Of a stretch of DNA of 64,000 nt, positions 44,334 through 53,412 are shown piece after piece (position 1 is the first letter of the stretch; the number at the start of each line of letters is the position of its first letter). The translations under genes and the position numbers were made by a program. Source of the stretch: Persicobacter psychrovividus (GTDB taxonomy: Bacteria; Bacteroidota; Bacteroidia; Cytophagales; Cyclobacteriaceae); NCBI RefSeq assembly GCF_036492425.1, contig NZ_AP025297.1, forward strand, positions 62,001-126,000, written 5' to 3'. The notes below the pieces were generated by a model, which saw nothing but the letters and a program-made list of their open reading frames with translations, did no database searches and had not been told where the DNA came from.

Positions 44334-45863
44334 ATGAAAAGATTATATTTTTTAGCAATTACAGTGGCCATGATGTTTTCTACGGCCTGTAATCCAGATA
44401 CTTTTTTGGAACGTGTTCCTGAAAATGAAATTACTACTGGGGTGTTTTTCAAAAATCCCCGAGATATAGAAATGGCAATGGCCGGTGTGTATGGTTCTTT
44501 CAGCCAGGGGGCATACAAAGTAGCTGTACATACCACAACGGATGTGATGGACGATGACCAGGAGACGGTTTCTGAATTGCCTTTCAACCGTTTCATCATT
44601 CAGGCAGCCAAGCAACCCAACGCAGCCTATGATGAGGCTTGGCAGTGGTTCTTTGAAGCGATTTTCAGAGCCAATGTGGTATTGTATTATATGGAGGATA
44701 TTGAATACCCATCAGCAGAACAAAAACTGAAAGTTGAGGCTGAAGCAAGATTCCTTCGCGCATTGGCTTATTTCAATCTGGCGAATACCTGGGGCATGGT
44801 ACCGATTTATACCGAGCCATTGATCTTGCTGACAGAGGATTATATCCTGCCACAATCCACTCCTGAGCAGGTATATGAGGGAATCATTTATCCAGATTTG
44901 AATTTCGCCAAAGAGCATTTGCCGGATAATGACATTGCTGCCCGAGCAGATCGTGGTGCTGCAATCGCACTATTGGGAAAGGCATTTTTGTATGAAGGAA
45001 AGTATGAAGAAGCAAAGACGGCTTTTGCAGAGATTGTACAGAACGAAGGCAAGTATGGATATGGGTTGGTGAGTGATCTCGATGAGATCATCAGTAATCA
45101 GAGTCAGTACAATGAAGAGTCAGTTTTTGAATTGGCTTATAAATACGAGAGTGCTTCTAATGCCTGGACCAAGGATTTTCCTAATTCGGGTACAGGATCT
45201 CTCAAGACACAATATTTTGCGCCAGCACAAATCAACGGTTGGGAAAACACCTGGCCAACGCTTGATTTGGTAGCGGAATTTGAGAATGGTGACCCAAGAA
45301 AAGAGGCATGGATGTACCACGATGGAGATATACTTTTGGTGAAGCCTTTGGGAGAATCGGAGTATCGTCCATTTGAAGATACTTATGATGTGTCGGAAAA
45401 TCGAAAAAATCAAGATAACCGAAACGGTGTTTCGATCCGAAAAGGATTGGTTTACTACCCGGGTTATTATGATGTGGCCGGTTATGAGGATAATAGAATT
45501 TTGATCCGTTATGCCGATGTATTGTTGATGTATGCTGAAGCGCTTGCGATGACAGGGCAGGAGGGCGAAGCAAAAATGTTGATCAACCGCGTACGTCAGC
45601 GTGCTTTTGGATCAGATACTTTCCCAACCATTGAGCAATATATGGCCGAAAGTGGTAAAGATTTGATGGAAGCGATTAAGCATGAGCGCCGCGTAGAATT
45701 TTGCTTTGAAGGCACAAGGTTTTTTGACCTGAAACGCTGGGGAGATGACGTAGAGCGTTTGAGCCCAAGAGGATATAAACCTTATATGGAATACCTGCCA
45801 ATCCCACCGAATGAGATTGTGGCAGCGGGCGGTATCCTAAAGCAAAATCAAGGATATAATTAA
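44334..45863 (+). CDS. SusD/RagB-type surface glycan-binding lipoprotein
   Basis: 509 residues. Lipoprotein signal MKRLYFLAITVAMMFSTAC with lipobox Cys19. SusD marks are DTFLERVPENEITTGVFFKNPRDIEMAMAGVYGSF, EARFLRALAYFNLANTWGMVP (TPR part) and the closing RILIRYADVLLMYAEAL ... LINRVRQRAF ... ERRVEFCFEGTRFFDLKRWG. It forms the lid of the SusC transporter and binds the glycan at the cell surface. Operon with susC. Confidence 0.96.
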   Translation: MKRLYFLAITVAMMFSTACNPDTFLERVPENEITTGVFFKNPRDIEMAMAGVYGSFSQGAYKVAVHTTTDVMDDDQETVSELPFNRFIIQAAKQPNAAYDEAWQWFFEAIFRANVVLYYMEDIEYPSAEQKLKVEAEARFLRALAYFNLANTWGMVPIYTEPLILLTEDYILPQSTPEQVYEGIIYPDLNFAKEHLPDNDIAARADRGAAIALLGKAFLYEGKYEEAKTAFAEIVQNEGKYGYGLVSDLDEIISNQSQYNEESVFELAYKYESASNAWTKDFPNSGTGSLKTQYFAPAQINGWENTWPTLDLVAEFENGDPRKEAWMYHDGDILLVKPLGESEYRPFEDTYDVSENRKNQDNRNGVSIRKGLVYYPGYYDVAGYEDNRILIRYADVLLMYAEALAMTGQEGEAKMLINRVRQRAFGSDTFPTIEQYMAESGKDLMEAIKHERRVEFCFEGTRFFDLKRWGDDVERLSPRGYKPYMEYLPIPPNEIVAAGGILKQNQGYN

Positions 45864-45888
45864 TTATACAAGGAAAGAATAATTGGAA

Positions 45889-45954
45889 CTATCGCGAGAG
45901 TCCTCTCTCGTGATAGCCTGCCAATGACGACTGCCATTTCGCAGTCGCCTGGCT
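45889..45954. repeat. Two REP-like hairpins between susD and the surface lipoprotein gene
   Basis: First hairpin: arms CTATCGCGAGAG (45889-45900) and CTCTCGTGATAG (45905-45916) with one G-T pair and a 4-nt loop. Second: CGACTGC (45928-45934) and GCAGTCG (45941-45947), enclosed by AGCC/GGCT. No T run follows. It may reduce read-through or stabilise the susCD mRNA. Confidence 0.7.
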
Positions 45955-46013
45955 CCTTATTGCCTTTTCAATAGCAATACCAACAAAATAAAACCTATAA
46001 TTTTTAAACTTTT

Positions 46014-47372
46014 ATGTTAAATATGTCAACCCAGAGAATTTTTTCAGCAATGATGGCCATGGTGCTGTCAGTAGCTTTCTTGTCTTCCTGTTCAGAGTCA
46101 GAAGACAACGCACAAGTATTTCCTAAGCCTGTAATTGTGGCAGAAGATGGTGAAGCTTTCAAAGGCTTCGAATCTACTTTTGATATTCAGGTGAACGCAC
46201 AGGGAAAAGTAGCTTCTATCGCAGCGACCGCAGAAGGTGGTGAAGTGGAAGTCGCTAATATTGAAGGATTAAATGAAACTTCAGCAACAGCAGATTTGAA
46301 ATTCACGGCTGAAACTGAAGGTACAGCAACCATCACGATCATGGCCAAAGACGGTGCTGATCAGATGACAGAAGAAACCATCACTATTACGGTTGCTGCT
46401 GAGCCAACGGCTGTTGTTTTGACAGAAGTGAAAGCAGTTCCTGTAACAGCGGATGCCCCTGGTAAAATCATGTTGAAAGTAGAAGGCGGGGTAACTCCTT
46501 ACACTTACTACTTGAATGATGAGGAGAAGACGATGGAAGACCTCGCAGATCTTCAGGCGGGTGACTATACCGTTAAGGTAATGGATGCTATCGGTCAGGA
46601 AGTGATGGAAACTGTTGAGATCGAAGATCTTTCAGCAGAGGTTACAATGGTCGATATGGACGGTAACGTTTACAAAACGGCTCTTTACGAAGGTTATTAC
46701 TGGACAACAACAGATGTTATCGCATTGACGGATCGTGATGGCACATCTTTGCCTACCCCTGAGGTGATCAATGTTACTTTGGACGCTGGTGAGGTAACGG
46801 TCGATAACGAAGTAGCTGTAAATGCTGGTAACACCTTTGAAACAATTGATCAAAAAGTATTCGACGTGAATGTTTCTTTCAAAGATGTTGAAGGTAATAT
46901 GCATGAAGTAACGACTCGTTCTTATACTTTGTCTGCAGCAGATAAATTGTGTCCTGAAGGATGGACTTTCCCTGTGAAAAGTAACGTAGGTGGTACTTGG
47001 GAGAAAACTTGTACTTGGGTACCTGCAAGCGAAGCAGCTTGGTCTGGGTATGCATGGACAGGGGTAGCCAGTGAATTGTCCCCAATCCTTGAGTTGGACG
47101 ACCCTGCATTCTTCGTAGGTCAAAAAGAGAAAAATTCAGAAATCGAAAAAGGTAAAGATTATTGGGTTTCTGGTAATGGTGCGAAAAATATTTGGGCAGG
47201 TTATATGGAAGGTTCAGACCCTGCTAAAACTACCCCAGGCGGTAACTTCATGAATATCGGTGGTAATGGTAACGGTAACCAAATGTTTTTTGACAACACT
47301 GGTACTTATAACTACCAAGGTACTAATCCAACGATGACCGGTAACTGTCGATGCGTGAAAAAAGCGAACTAA
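46014..47372 (+). CDS. Surface lipoprotein in SusE/SGBP position
   Basis: 452 residues. Lipoprotein signal with lipobox (VAFLSSCSES, Cys at about 27). Two or three Ig-like beta domains follow (about 35-230, e.g. GTATITIMAKDGADQMTEET), then a C-terminal region with CPEGWTFPV ... CTWVPASEAAW ... CRCVKK that resembles the Fibrobacter-paralogous (FISUMP-like) or similar disulfide domain; that match is weak. Position right after susCD is that of surface glycan-binding proteins. Alternative ATG at 46023. Ends before the terminator at 47394. Confidence 0.7.
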   Translation: MLNMSTQRIFSAMMAMVLSVAFLSSCSESEDNAQVFPKPVIVAEDGEAFKGFESTFDIQVNAQGKVASIAATAEGGEVEVANIEGLNETSATADLKFTAETEGTATITIMAKDGADQMTEETITITVAAEPTAVVLTEVKAVPVTADAPGKIMLKVEGGVTPYTYYLNDEEKTMEDLADLQAGDYTVKVMDAIGQEVMETVEIEDLSAEVTMVDMDGNVYKTALYEGYYWTTTDVIALTDRDGTSLPTPEVINVTLDAGEVTVDNEVAVNAGNTFETIDQKVFDVNVSFKDVEGNMHEVTTRSYTLSAADKLCPEGWTFPVKSNVGGTWEKTCTWVPASEAAWSGYAWTGVASELSPILELDDPAFFVGQKEKNSEIEKGKDYWVSGNGAKNIWAGYMEGSDPAKTTPGGNFMNIGGNGNGNQMFFDNTGTYNYQGTNPTMTGNCRCVKKAN

Positions 47373-47393
47373 TCCTTTTATTAACTAATTTAT

Positions 47394-47439
47394 AGGTACT
47401 GTCTGAGGAAATATTCTGCCAAGGGCAGTACCTTTTTTT
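47394..47439 (+). terminator. Intrinsic terminator after the surface lipoprotein gene
   Basis: Arms AGGTACTG (47394-47401) and CAGTACCT (47426-47433) with a long loop, followed by a T run to 47439. The next start codon lies only 4 bp further. Confidence 0.85.
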
Positions 47440-47443
47440 GATT

Positions 47444-49675
47444 ATGTTTCGATCAATCTTTATATTTTTTGTAATCCTGACCACCGCCTGCAGTGTCAAT
47501 AATGGTGCAGAGCAACGGTCATTGTTGATAGATGCCTTTGACCATGGGTCTTGGAATGGTTTGGTGATGTTGGATCAGAAATCGAAACAATCTGCCGCCT
47601 TCCGATTCAATTCTTATTATCTGTCAGAAGGGGAATTTTCTTATTTTGCAGGTAAGGCATTGGATGCCCCTGTAAGTTACGCCAACAACGGCGACAGTAT
47701 TTATCACCACATCAAAAAGGTAGGGCTGAAGTCCTCCAATAACGATTACGCCAGCTTGCAATGGCAACAAAAACAGGCCACTTGGCACTTACAATGGGGT
47801 AAAACCAATAGCGAAGACCTTTACGGGCAGTTGGTCAATGACCATGCGAACGATCATGGATTGATTGTCGAATGTTACCTTCCTTTCGAGCAAAAGGGAA
47901 TCATGCACTTTGAAAACAATCAGCTCAAGGCCAATACCTTCCATTTGCTCTTTGATCAGCAACCTACCAAAATAGTTTCCTCTTCTGTGCCTTTGAAAGA
48001 AGAACAGGTGCGGGAATTCATTGAAAAAGGGTATGCGAAAAGCAAGCAAATCAATGGATCTTATCTTTATTTATTATATAGCAATATCAATAGCCTAAAG
48101 TTCAAACTGAATAACAACAGTGGATTGGGCTGGGAACAATTTGATCAGCTTTTCCAAAAGCTTGAGGCAAAGACCATCAAAAACCGCGTGCGGGTGAGCA
48201 CTGCTCATGGCAATGTGGCTGATGCGCTGATTGACAACCTCAACTGGATGCGGGCTTATATCCCTGATGCAGGCAAAACCTATGTTCCTGCAGGAAGAAC
48301 CTGGGATTGGGGCGGTTGGGCGATCTTTGAATGGGATGCCTTTTTCAACTCACTGAGTTTGTCGATTGACAACCCTGCTTTGGCCAAGGAAAATTTGGAT
48401 GCGCTTTATTGGGCACAATACGAAAATGGGAACATGCCCAACTACCGATGTGGTGATAGTGGCAGTCTTGATCATTCACAGCCGCCGATCGGTCCGTGGG
48501 TGGTTTGGAAAATGTATCAGCGAACGAATGATATCAGTTTGTTGAAAGAGGGATACCCAAAGCTGAAAAAATGGTACGACTGGTGGTATGCTGAAAATAC
48601 CAATGGTAACCCGCGCCGTGATGGCAACAAGGATGGGCTATTTGAGTGGGGAGCTGATGCCGATAAGGCGAAAACCAAGTTGAAAATGGCCATGTACGAA
48701 AGTGGTGCCGATGACAGCCCGCGATTTGATTCGGCGAGTTATTCGCATCAGACGTGGACAATGAACATGAATGCCATTGACCTGAACTGTCAGATGGTGA
48801 GCATGAATGACCATATGGCCAAGATTGCCAAAGTCATTGGTTTGGCCGATTCTTTAGGTTTTGAATCGGAAAAACAACGATTGACCCATTTGATCAATGC
48901 ACAACTTTGGGATCAGCAAGATCAACGCTATAAAGACCGCTATTGGGATGGTCAATGGAGTCAGACCTATGGACCAGAGCATTTTTATCCACTGTTTTCT
49001 GGGGTCGCATCTCAACAGCAAGCCGATGCAATCGTCAAGGATTTAATGAATCCCGATTTGTTTTGGGGGGAGTATATTTTGCCGACGGTTAGCAAAAATG
49101 ATCCACGTTTCCCTGATCAGCAATACTGGAGAGGGTCGATCTGGCCACCGACCAACTACCTTATTTTTGATGGATTGGTAAAATATGGATACGATTCATT
49201 GGCAACAGTTTTTGCTGAAAAAAGCATGGCGATGTACATGCGCAATCTCAAGGAGAAGCAGACCAGTCAGGAGAATTACGATTGCCGCAGCGGTTGGGGT
49301 GATGGACAAAAGTTCCAGAGCTGGGCGAGTTTGTTCAACTTTATGTGGTTGGAAAACAAGGTGGTCAAAACAGAAGAAGGCTATCGTTTTGGTAATTTGG
49401 ATAAAGGTGATTTTGCCATTGAAGATCTTTTGGTTTCGGGTAAATCCTTTAACCTGAACCAATCGAAAGGGCATCTGAACATTCAGATCAATAATCGGGA
49501 TTTTCTTCTGAGTGATGTACCGATCTTATGTAAGGGTTTTGTTTTTGAAAATAACCGCCTTTATGGGAAAATCATCAGCCACCATTTTGGCGAGGTGAAA
49601 TTCCCGACTTATGAGGCAACGCAAAAAATTAAACCAGGAGAAAATATAATTGACTTAAAAAATATCAACCTGTAA
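47444..49675 (+). CDS. MGH1/GH63-like six-hairpin glycosidase, lipoprotein
   Basis: 743 residues from ATG 47444; the in-frame TTG at 47438 lies in the terminator T run and is rejected. Signal with lipobox FFVILTTAC. N-terminal beta domain (about 25-250), then an (alpha/alpha)6 toroid with RTWDWGGWAIFEWDAFFNSLSLS, GNMPNYRCGDSGSLDHSQPP, EWGADADKAKTKLK, MNAIDLNCQMVSMNDHMAKI and YWRGSIWPPTNYL. The last two blocks resemble GH63 / mannosylglycerate hydrolase-like enzymes (GH37/GH63 clan), which cleave alpha-glucosides or related bonds. TAATG overlap with the GH97 gene shows coupling. Confidence 0.72.
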   Translation: MFRSIFIFFVILTTACSVNNGAEQRSLLIDAFDHGSWNGLVMLDQKSKQSAAFRFNSYYLSEGEFSYFAGKALDAPVSYANNGDSIYHHIKKVGLKSSNNDYASLQWQQKQATWHLQWGKTNSEDLYGQLVNDHANDHGLIVECYLPFEQKGIMHFENNQLKANTFHLLFDQQPTKIVSSSVPLKEEQVREFIEKGYAKSKQINGSYLYLLYSNINSLKFKLNNNSGLGWEQFDQLFQKLEAKTIKNRVRVSTAHGNVADALIDNLNWMRAYIPDAGKTYVPAGRTWDWGGWAIFEWDAFFNSLSLSIDNPALAKENLDALYWAQYENGNMPNYRCGDSGSLDHSQPPIGPWVVWKMYQRTNDISLLKEGYPKLKKWYDWWYAENTNGNPRRDGNKDGLFEWGADADKAKTKLKMAMYESGADDSPRFDSASYSHQTWTMNMNAIDLNCQMVSMNDHMAKIAKVIGLADSLGFESEKQRLTHLINAQLWDQQDQRYKDRYWDGQWSQTYGPEHFYPLFSGVASQQQADAIVKDLMNPDLFWGEYILPTVSKNDPRFPDQQYWRGSIWPPTNYLIFDGLVKYGYDSLATVFAEKSMAMYMRNLKEKQTSQENYDCRSGWGDGQKFQSWASLFNFMWLENKVVKTEEGYRFGNLDKGDFAIEDLLVSGKSFNLNQSKGHLNIQINNRDFLLSDVPILCKGFVFENNRLYGKIISHHFGEVKFPTYEATQKIKPGENIIDLKNINL

Positions 49676-51633
49676 TGAAAAGCATTTTTTTATCTTTAAT
49701 AACTGCCTGCGCCATCGGATTGAGCGCCTGTGGTGAACAACAATATCAAGTCAATAGTCCAGACGACCAATTGTCGATAGGCGTGATAAAGCAGGACGAT
49801 GCCATCAAATATTATGTGTTGGCACAAAAGGATACGGTAGTATTTCCATCGGCGCTTGGGCTAAAAACTTCCAATGGACAGGTTGTGGCAGGTAATATTG
49901 TTGATTTCCAAAAACATGAAATCAATGAAAGCTACCCACTGGTTGTGGGTAAACATCAAGAAGCACTGAATCATTGTGTAGAAGGGGTTTTGACGGTTGA
50001 AAACGAACAAAATCAGCAGACTGAAATCTACCTTCGTGCTTACCCTGAAGGTGTAGCATTTCGCTTGAATGCTCAATTTTCTCAGGCGGTCGATTTGATG
50101 GAAGAAACAACGACCATTGAACTGCCGACCGAAGATTTAAAATTGTGGGCAGGAAGCGATCGTGGTGTAATGGAGCATCCTTTTACCCATTCTTATGAAT
50201 TTAAATTTCAACACAAACAGTTGTCGGACTTCACGGATAGCAGTTTTGTGCATACGCCACTGGCTTTTGAAACCAAAAATCATGTGGGAATCATCACCGA
50301 AGCGAATGTCAAATCTTACCCGCATTGGTATCTGAAACCTGAAGCCAATGGTTTCTCAAGCATCAATACCCCGCTTCCGAATACAGGCGTTCTGTTGAAA
50401 AACACAAAGCAGATCACTACGCCATGGCGCGTGGTGATGATTGCCGACGATTTTTCTGGATTCATCAACAGCGACCTGATCACCAACTTATGTGAACCAT
50501 CGGTCATTGAAAATACCGATTGGATTCAGGCAGGAAAAGGCGCTTGGGACTGGTGGAATGATTACGAAGTGGATGTTGAAAATCCTGGTAAAAATCAGCA
50601 TACCATGAAAGCCTATATTGATTTTGCTGCTAAGAATAAGCTGGAGTACATGCTGATCGATTCCTTTTGGTACGGCGATGAAATGGATACCACTTTATCA
50701 ATTCTGCAAACCACAGATTCCCTAAATATGCCTGAATTGGTGCAATACGCCACCGATCGAGGCGTGGGCATACACCTTTGGGTGAACTGGAAAAACATGA
50801 GCAAGCAGTACAAGGAAGCTTTGCCTTTGTATAAAAAATGGGGCATCAAGGGTATCAAGATGGATTTCATGAAGCGTGATGATGCTGAGATGGTGGACTT
50901 CTATCATGAGATTTTGCAGTCCGCAGCAGATAACGAATTGATGGTGAACTTGCACGGTTGCTACAAACCAACGGGTATTCGTCGTACTTATCCGAACCTG
51001 GTTACCCGTGAGGCCGTTCTGGGATTGGAATATTACAAATGGGATGAGCAGGCGGGGCCTGAGCATGCCGTTACCGCACCCTATATTCGTCAGATCATCG
51101 GTCCGATGGATTACACGCCAGGAGGTTTCCGCCAGGTGAAAGAAGAAGATTTCGAAGCTCGTTTCCATGCGCCATTGGTTTTGGGTACACGAGCTCATCA
51201 ATTGGCAATGTTTGTGGTTTTTGAGAGTCCTTTCCAAACCGTAGCAGATGGACCCAAAGCGTTTGAAAATCAGAAGGGATTAGACTTCATTGCGCAGGTA
51301 CCTGCCACTTGGGACGAAACCAAGTTTTTGTCTGGTAAAATAGGAGAGTCGATTGTATTGGCAAGGCGCTCAGGAAAAGATTGGTACATTGGCGGAATGG
51401 TTGGAAATGAAGCGAAAGAAGTTGAGCTTAAATTAGACTTTTTGACGAAAGGTGATGATTATAAAATCAGCCTTTGGGAAGATGCTTCCACTTCAGAAGA
51501 TCAACCGACCGACTGTCAGGAAATCAAGTTGGACAAGTTGCCGGACCTGTTGAAAATTAAGATGGTAAAAGGCGGAGGTTTCGTGGCTGTAATCAGTCCA
51601 TCAACCTCAAATGAATTGATTGCAGAACAATAA
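49675..51633 (+). CDS. GH97-family glycosidase (retaining, alpha-galactosidase-like branch), lipoprotein
   Basis: 652 residues; lipobox ACAIGLSAC. N-terminal beta-sandwich (SPDDQLSIGVIKQDDAIKYYV), catalytic barrel from about 280 (GAWDWWNDYEVDV, YMLIDSFWYGDEMD), and GIKGIKMDFMKRDDAEMVDF at about 393-412. Retaining GH97 members use the Asp in the K-x-DF motif as nucleophile; inverting SusB-like members lack it, so this copy looks like the retaining branch. Further NLHGCYKPTGIRRTYPNLVTREAV is the conserved block near the acid. It shares one base with the upstream stop. A calcium ion is usual in the family. Confidence 0.88.
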   Translation: MKSIFLSLITACAIGLSACGEQQYQVNSPDDQLSIGVIKQDDAIKYYVLAQKDTVVFPSALGLKTSNGQVVAGNIVDFQKHEINESYPLVVGKHQEALNHCVEGVLTVENEQNQQTEIYLRAYPEGVAFRLNAQFSQAVDLMEETTTIELPTEDLKLWAGSDRGVMEHPFTHSYEFKFQHKQLSDFTDSSFVHTPLAFETKNHVGIITEANVKSYPHWYLKPEANGFSSINTPLPNTGVLLKNTKQITTPWRVVMIADDFSGFINSDLITNLCEPSVIENTDWIQAGKGAWDWWNDYEVDVENPGKNQHTMKAYIDFAAKNKLEYMLIDSFWYGDEMDTTLSILQTTDSLNMPELVQYATDRGVGIHLWVNWKNMSKQYKEALPLYKKWGIKGIKMDFMKRDDAEMVDFYHEILQSAADNELMVNLHGCYKPTGIRRTYPNLVTREAVLGLEYYKWDEQAGPEHAVTAPYIRQIIGPMDYTPGGFRQVKEEDFEARFHAPLVLGTRAHQLAMFVVFESPFQTVADGPKAFENQKGLDFIAQVPATWDETKFLSGKIGESIVLARRSGKDWYIGGMVGNEAKEVELKLDFLTKGDDYKISLWEDASTSEDQPTDCQEIKLDKLPDLLKIKMVKGGGFVAVISPSTSNELIAEQ

Positions 51634-51643
51634 TTTTTTAGAT

Positions 51644-53317
51644 ATGATGAACAAGAGCAGATATTTTATTATCGCAGTTTCATTTTTTGGTTGGCTGGCT
51701 TGTAACAGGGTCAGTAACACGAATGAGGAAGCAAAAGCAACAAAGAAACCTAATATTCTAATTGCCATCAGTGATGATATGTCATGGATAGATATGAGTT
51801 TCATGGGCAATGAAGCCGTGAGTACGCCTAACATTGATGCACTCGCCAAAGAGGGGATGGTATTCGAAAATGCCTATTGTTCTACCCCTTCCTGTACGGC
51901 CTCCCGTGCTGCATTTCTGACCGGTAGAAATGGCTTCGAATTGGAGCAAGGCGCTGTTTTGTGGGGTTTCTTGCCCGATAAATTCAAGACCTACACCGAC
52001 TACCTTGAAGAAGCAGGCTACAAAGTAGGCTTCACAGGAAAAGGTTGGGCGCCTGGCAAACTGCATGCTACCAACCGTAAGCATAATCCGGCAGGTGAAG
52101 AGTTTAACGATTCGAAATTTTTGCCTTTCGTAGAGTTGGGTAATGAAGGGTCAATTTGTGATATCGATTATATCGCCAACTTCAAAACTTTCCTTAAAGG
52201 CAAGCAGGAAGATCAGCCTTTCTGTTTCTGGTATGGATCCAAAGAACCACACCGTGGTTACGTGCGTGGTATTGGCGAAAAAGCAGGGATGCAGACCTCG
52301 AAAGTGAAGCTTCCAGACTTCTATCCTCAGGATGAGGGTATGCGCTCAGATGTATTGGATTACCTGTTCGAAATTCAGTGGTTTGATACCCAAATTGGGA
52401 AGATTGTCAACCACCTGAAAGAGATTGGAGAATATGATAATACCTTGATCATCGTTACGGCAGACAACGGTATGCCTTTCCCAAGAGCGAAGTCGAATTT
52501 GTATGAAGCAGGTACACACATGCCTTTTATCGCTGTTTGGAAAAATAAAATTATTCCTGGAAAGAGTATCTCCGATTTAATCAGTCAAATTGATGTGGCA
52601 CCGACCGTAATGCAAGCAGCAGGATTGGAAATCCCAAAAGAAATGACCGGTAAAACGTTGATGCCTTACTTTGAAAAAGCAACCAATCAGGTAGCGGCTA
52701 AAAGCCGTTCGATCATTACCTACCGTGAGCGCCATGCGTGGAGTTATGCCGATGGCAAAACCTACCCAAGCCGTGCGATCCGCAAAGGAGATATGTTACT
52801 GATTTGGAACATGGAACCACAGCGCTTGCCTGCAGGTATTGAGGACGGAAGCGTTTCTTTCAATAATTATGCTTTCGGGGATGTGGATAATGGGCTATCA
52901 AAAGACATTTTGATGTCTTACAAAAACCGTCAGGGACAAAGTCACTTCTTTGATCTGAGTTTCGGTTTACGTTCAGAGTATGAATTGTATAATGTGAAAG
53001 AAGATCCCTTCCAGTTGAAAAACTTAGCGGCTGAAGCGGCTTATCAAAAGCAGTTTGAAAACCTTAATACCGAATTGGTAGATTACCTGAAATCACACAA
53101 TGACATGCGCGTTTTGGGCAAAGAAGAGGTTTATATCAACACACCTTATTACAGCACCAAAGGTATCGAGTCAGGTGGAATTGATCCAAGCGCTTTCGAG
53201 AAATTATCAGCCGAAGAGCAACAAAAACTGCAAGATGCTGAGCGTCAAAAACTGAAAAAGAATACGCATAAGATAGATAGTTTATTTGGGATGGGAGCAT
53301 CATATTGGGGGATATGA
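51644..53317 (+). CDS. Sulfatase (type I) with CTASR activation motif
   Basis: 557 residues from ATG 51644; the frame opens 24 bp earlier inside the GH97 gene. Lipoprotein signal ending FFGWLAC. PNILIAISDDMSWIDMSFMGN at the front, activation motif CTASRAAFLTGR, where Pro of the usual C-x-P-S-R is Ala (a known variant), KEPHRGY, and TADNGMPFPR as metal-binding site. Most S1 sulfatases with CTASR are grouped apart from CSPSR types. Operon with GH97 (10 bp gap). Terminator follows at 53350. Confidence 0.9.
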   Translation: MMNKSRYFIIAVSFFGWLACNRVSNTNEEAKATKKPNILIAISDDMSWIDMSFMGNEAVSTPNIDALAKEGMVFENAYCSTPSCTASRAAFLTGRNGFELEQGAVLWGFLPDKFKTYTDYLEEAGYKVGFTGKGWAPGKLHATNRKHNPAGEEFNDSKFLPFVELGNEGSICDIDYIANFKTFLKGKQEDQPFCFWYGSKEPHRGYVRGIGEKAGMQTSKVKLPDFYPQDEGMRSDVLDYLFEIQWFDTQIGKIVNHLKEIGEYDNTLIIVTADNGMPFPRAKSNLYEAGTHMPFIAVWKNKIIPGKSISDLISQIDVAPTVMQAAGLEIPKEMTGKTLMPYFEKATNQVAAKSRSIITYRERHAWSYADGKTYPSRAIRKGDMLLIWNMEPQRLPAGIEDGSVSFNNYAFGDVDNGLSKDILMSYKNRQGQSHFFDLSFGLRSEYELYNVKEDPFQLKNLAAEAAYQKQFENLNTELVDYLKSHNDMRVLGKEEVYINTPYYSTKGIESGGIDPSAFEKLSAEEQQKLQDAERQKLKKNTHKIDSLFGMGASYWGI

Positions 53318-53349
53318 TGCTTGTGTGAAAGCACAATGATCAACCACGA

Positions 53350-53378
53350 CCACACCTTTTCGGAGGTGTGGTTTTTTT
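53350..53378 (+). terminator. Intrinsic terminator after the second sulfatase
   Basis: Arms CCACACCT (53350-53357) and AGGTGTGG (53364-53371), 6-nt loop, then seven T to 53378. Confidence 0.9.
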
Positions 53379-53412
53379 GATCGACAGGTTCAATTACTTT
53401 GTTTTTAATACG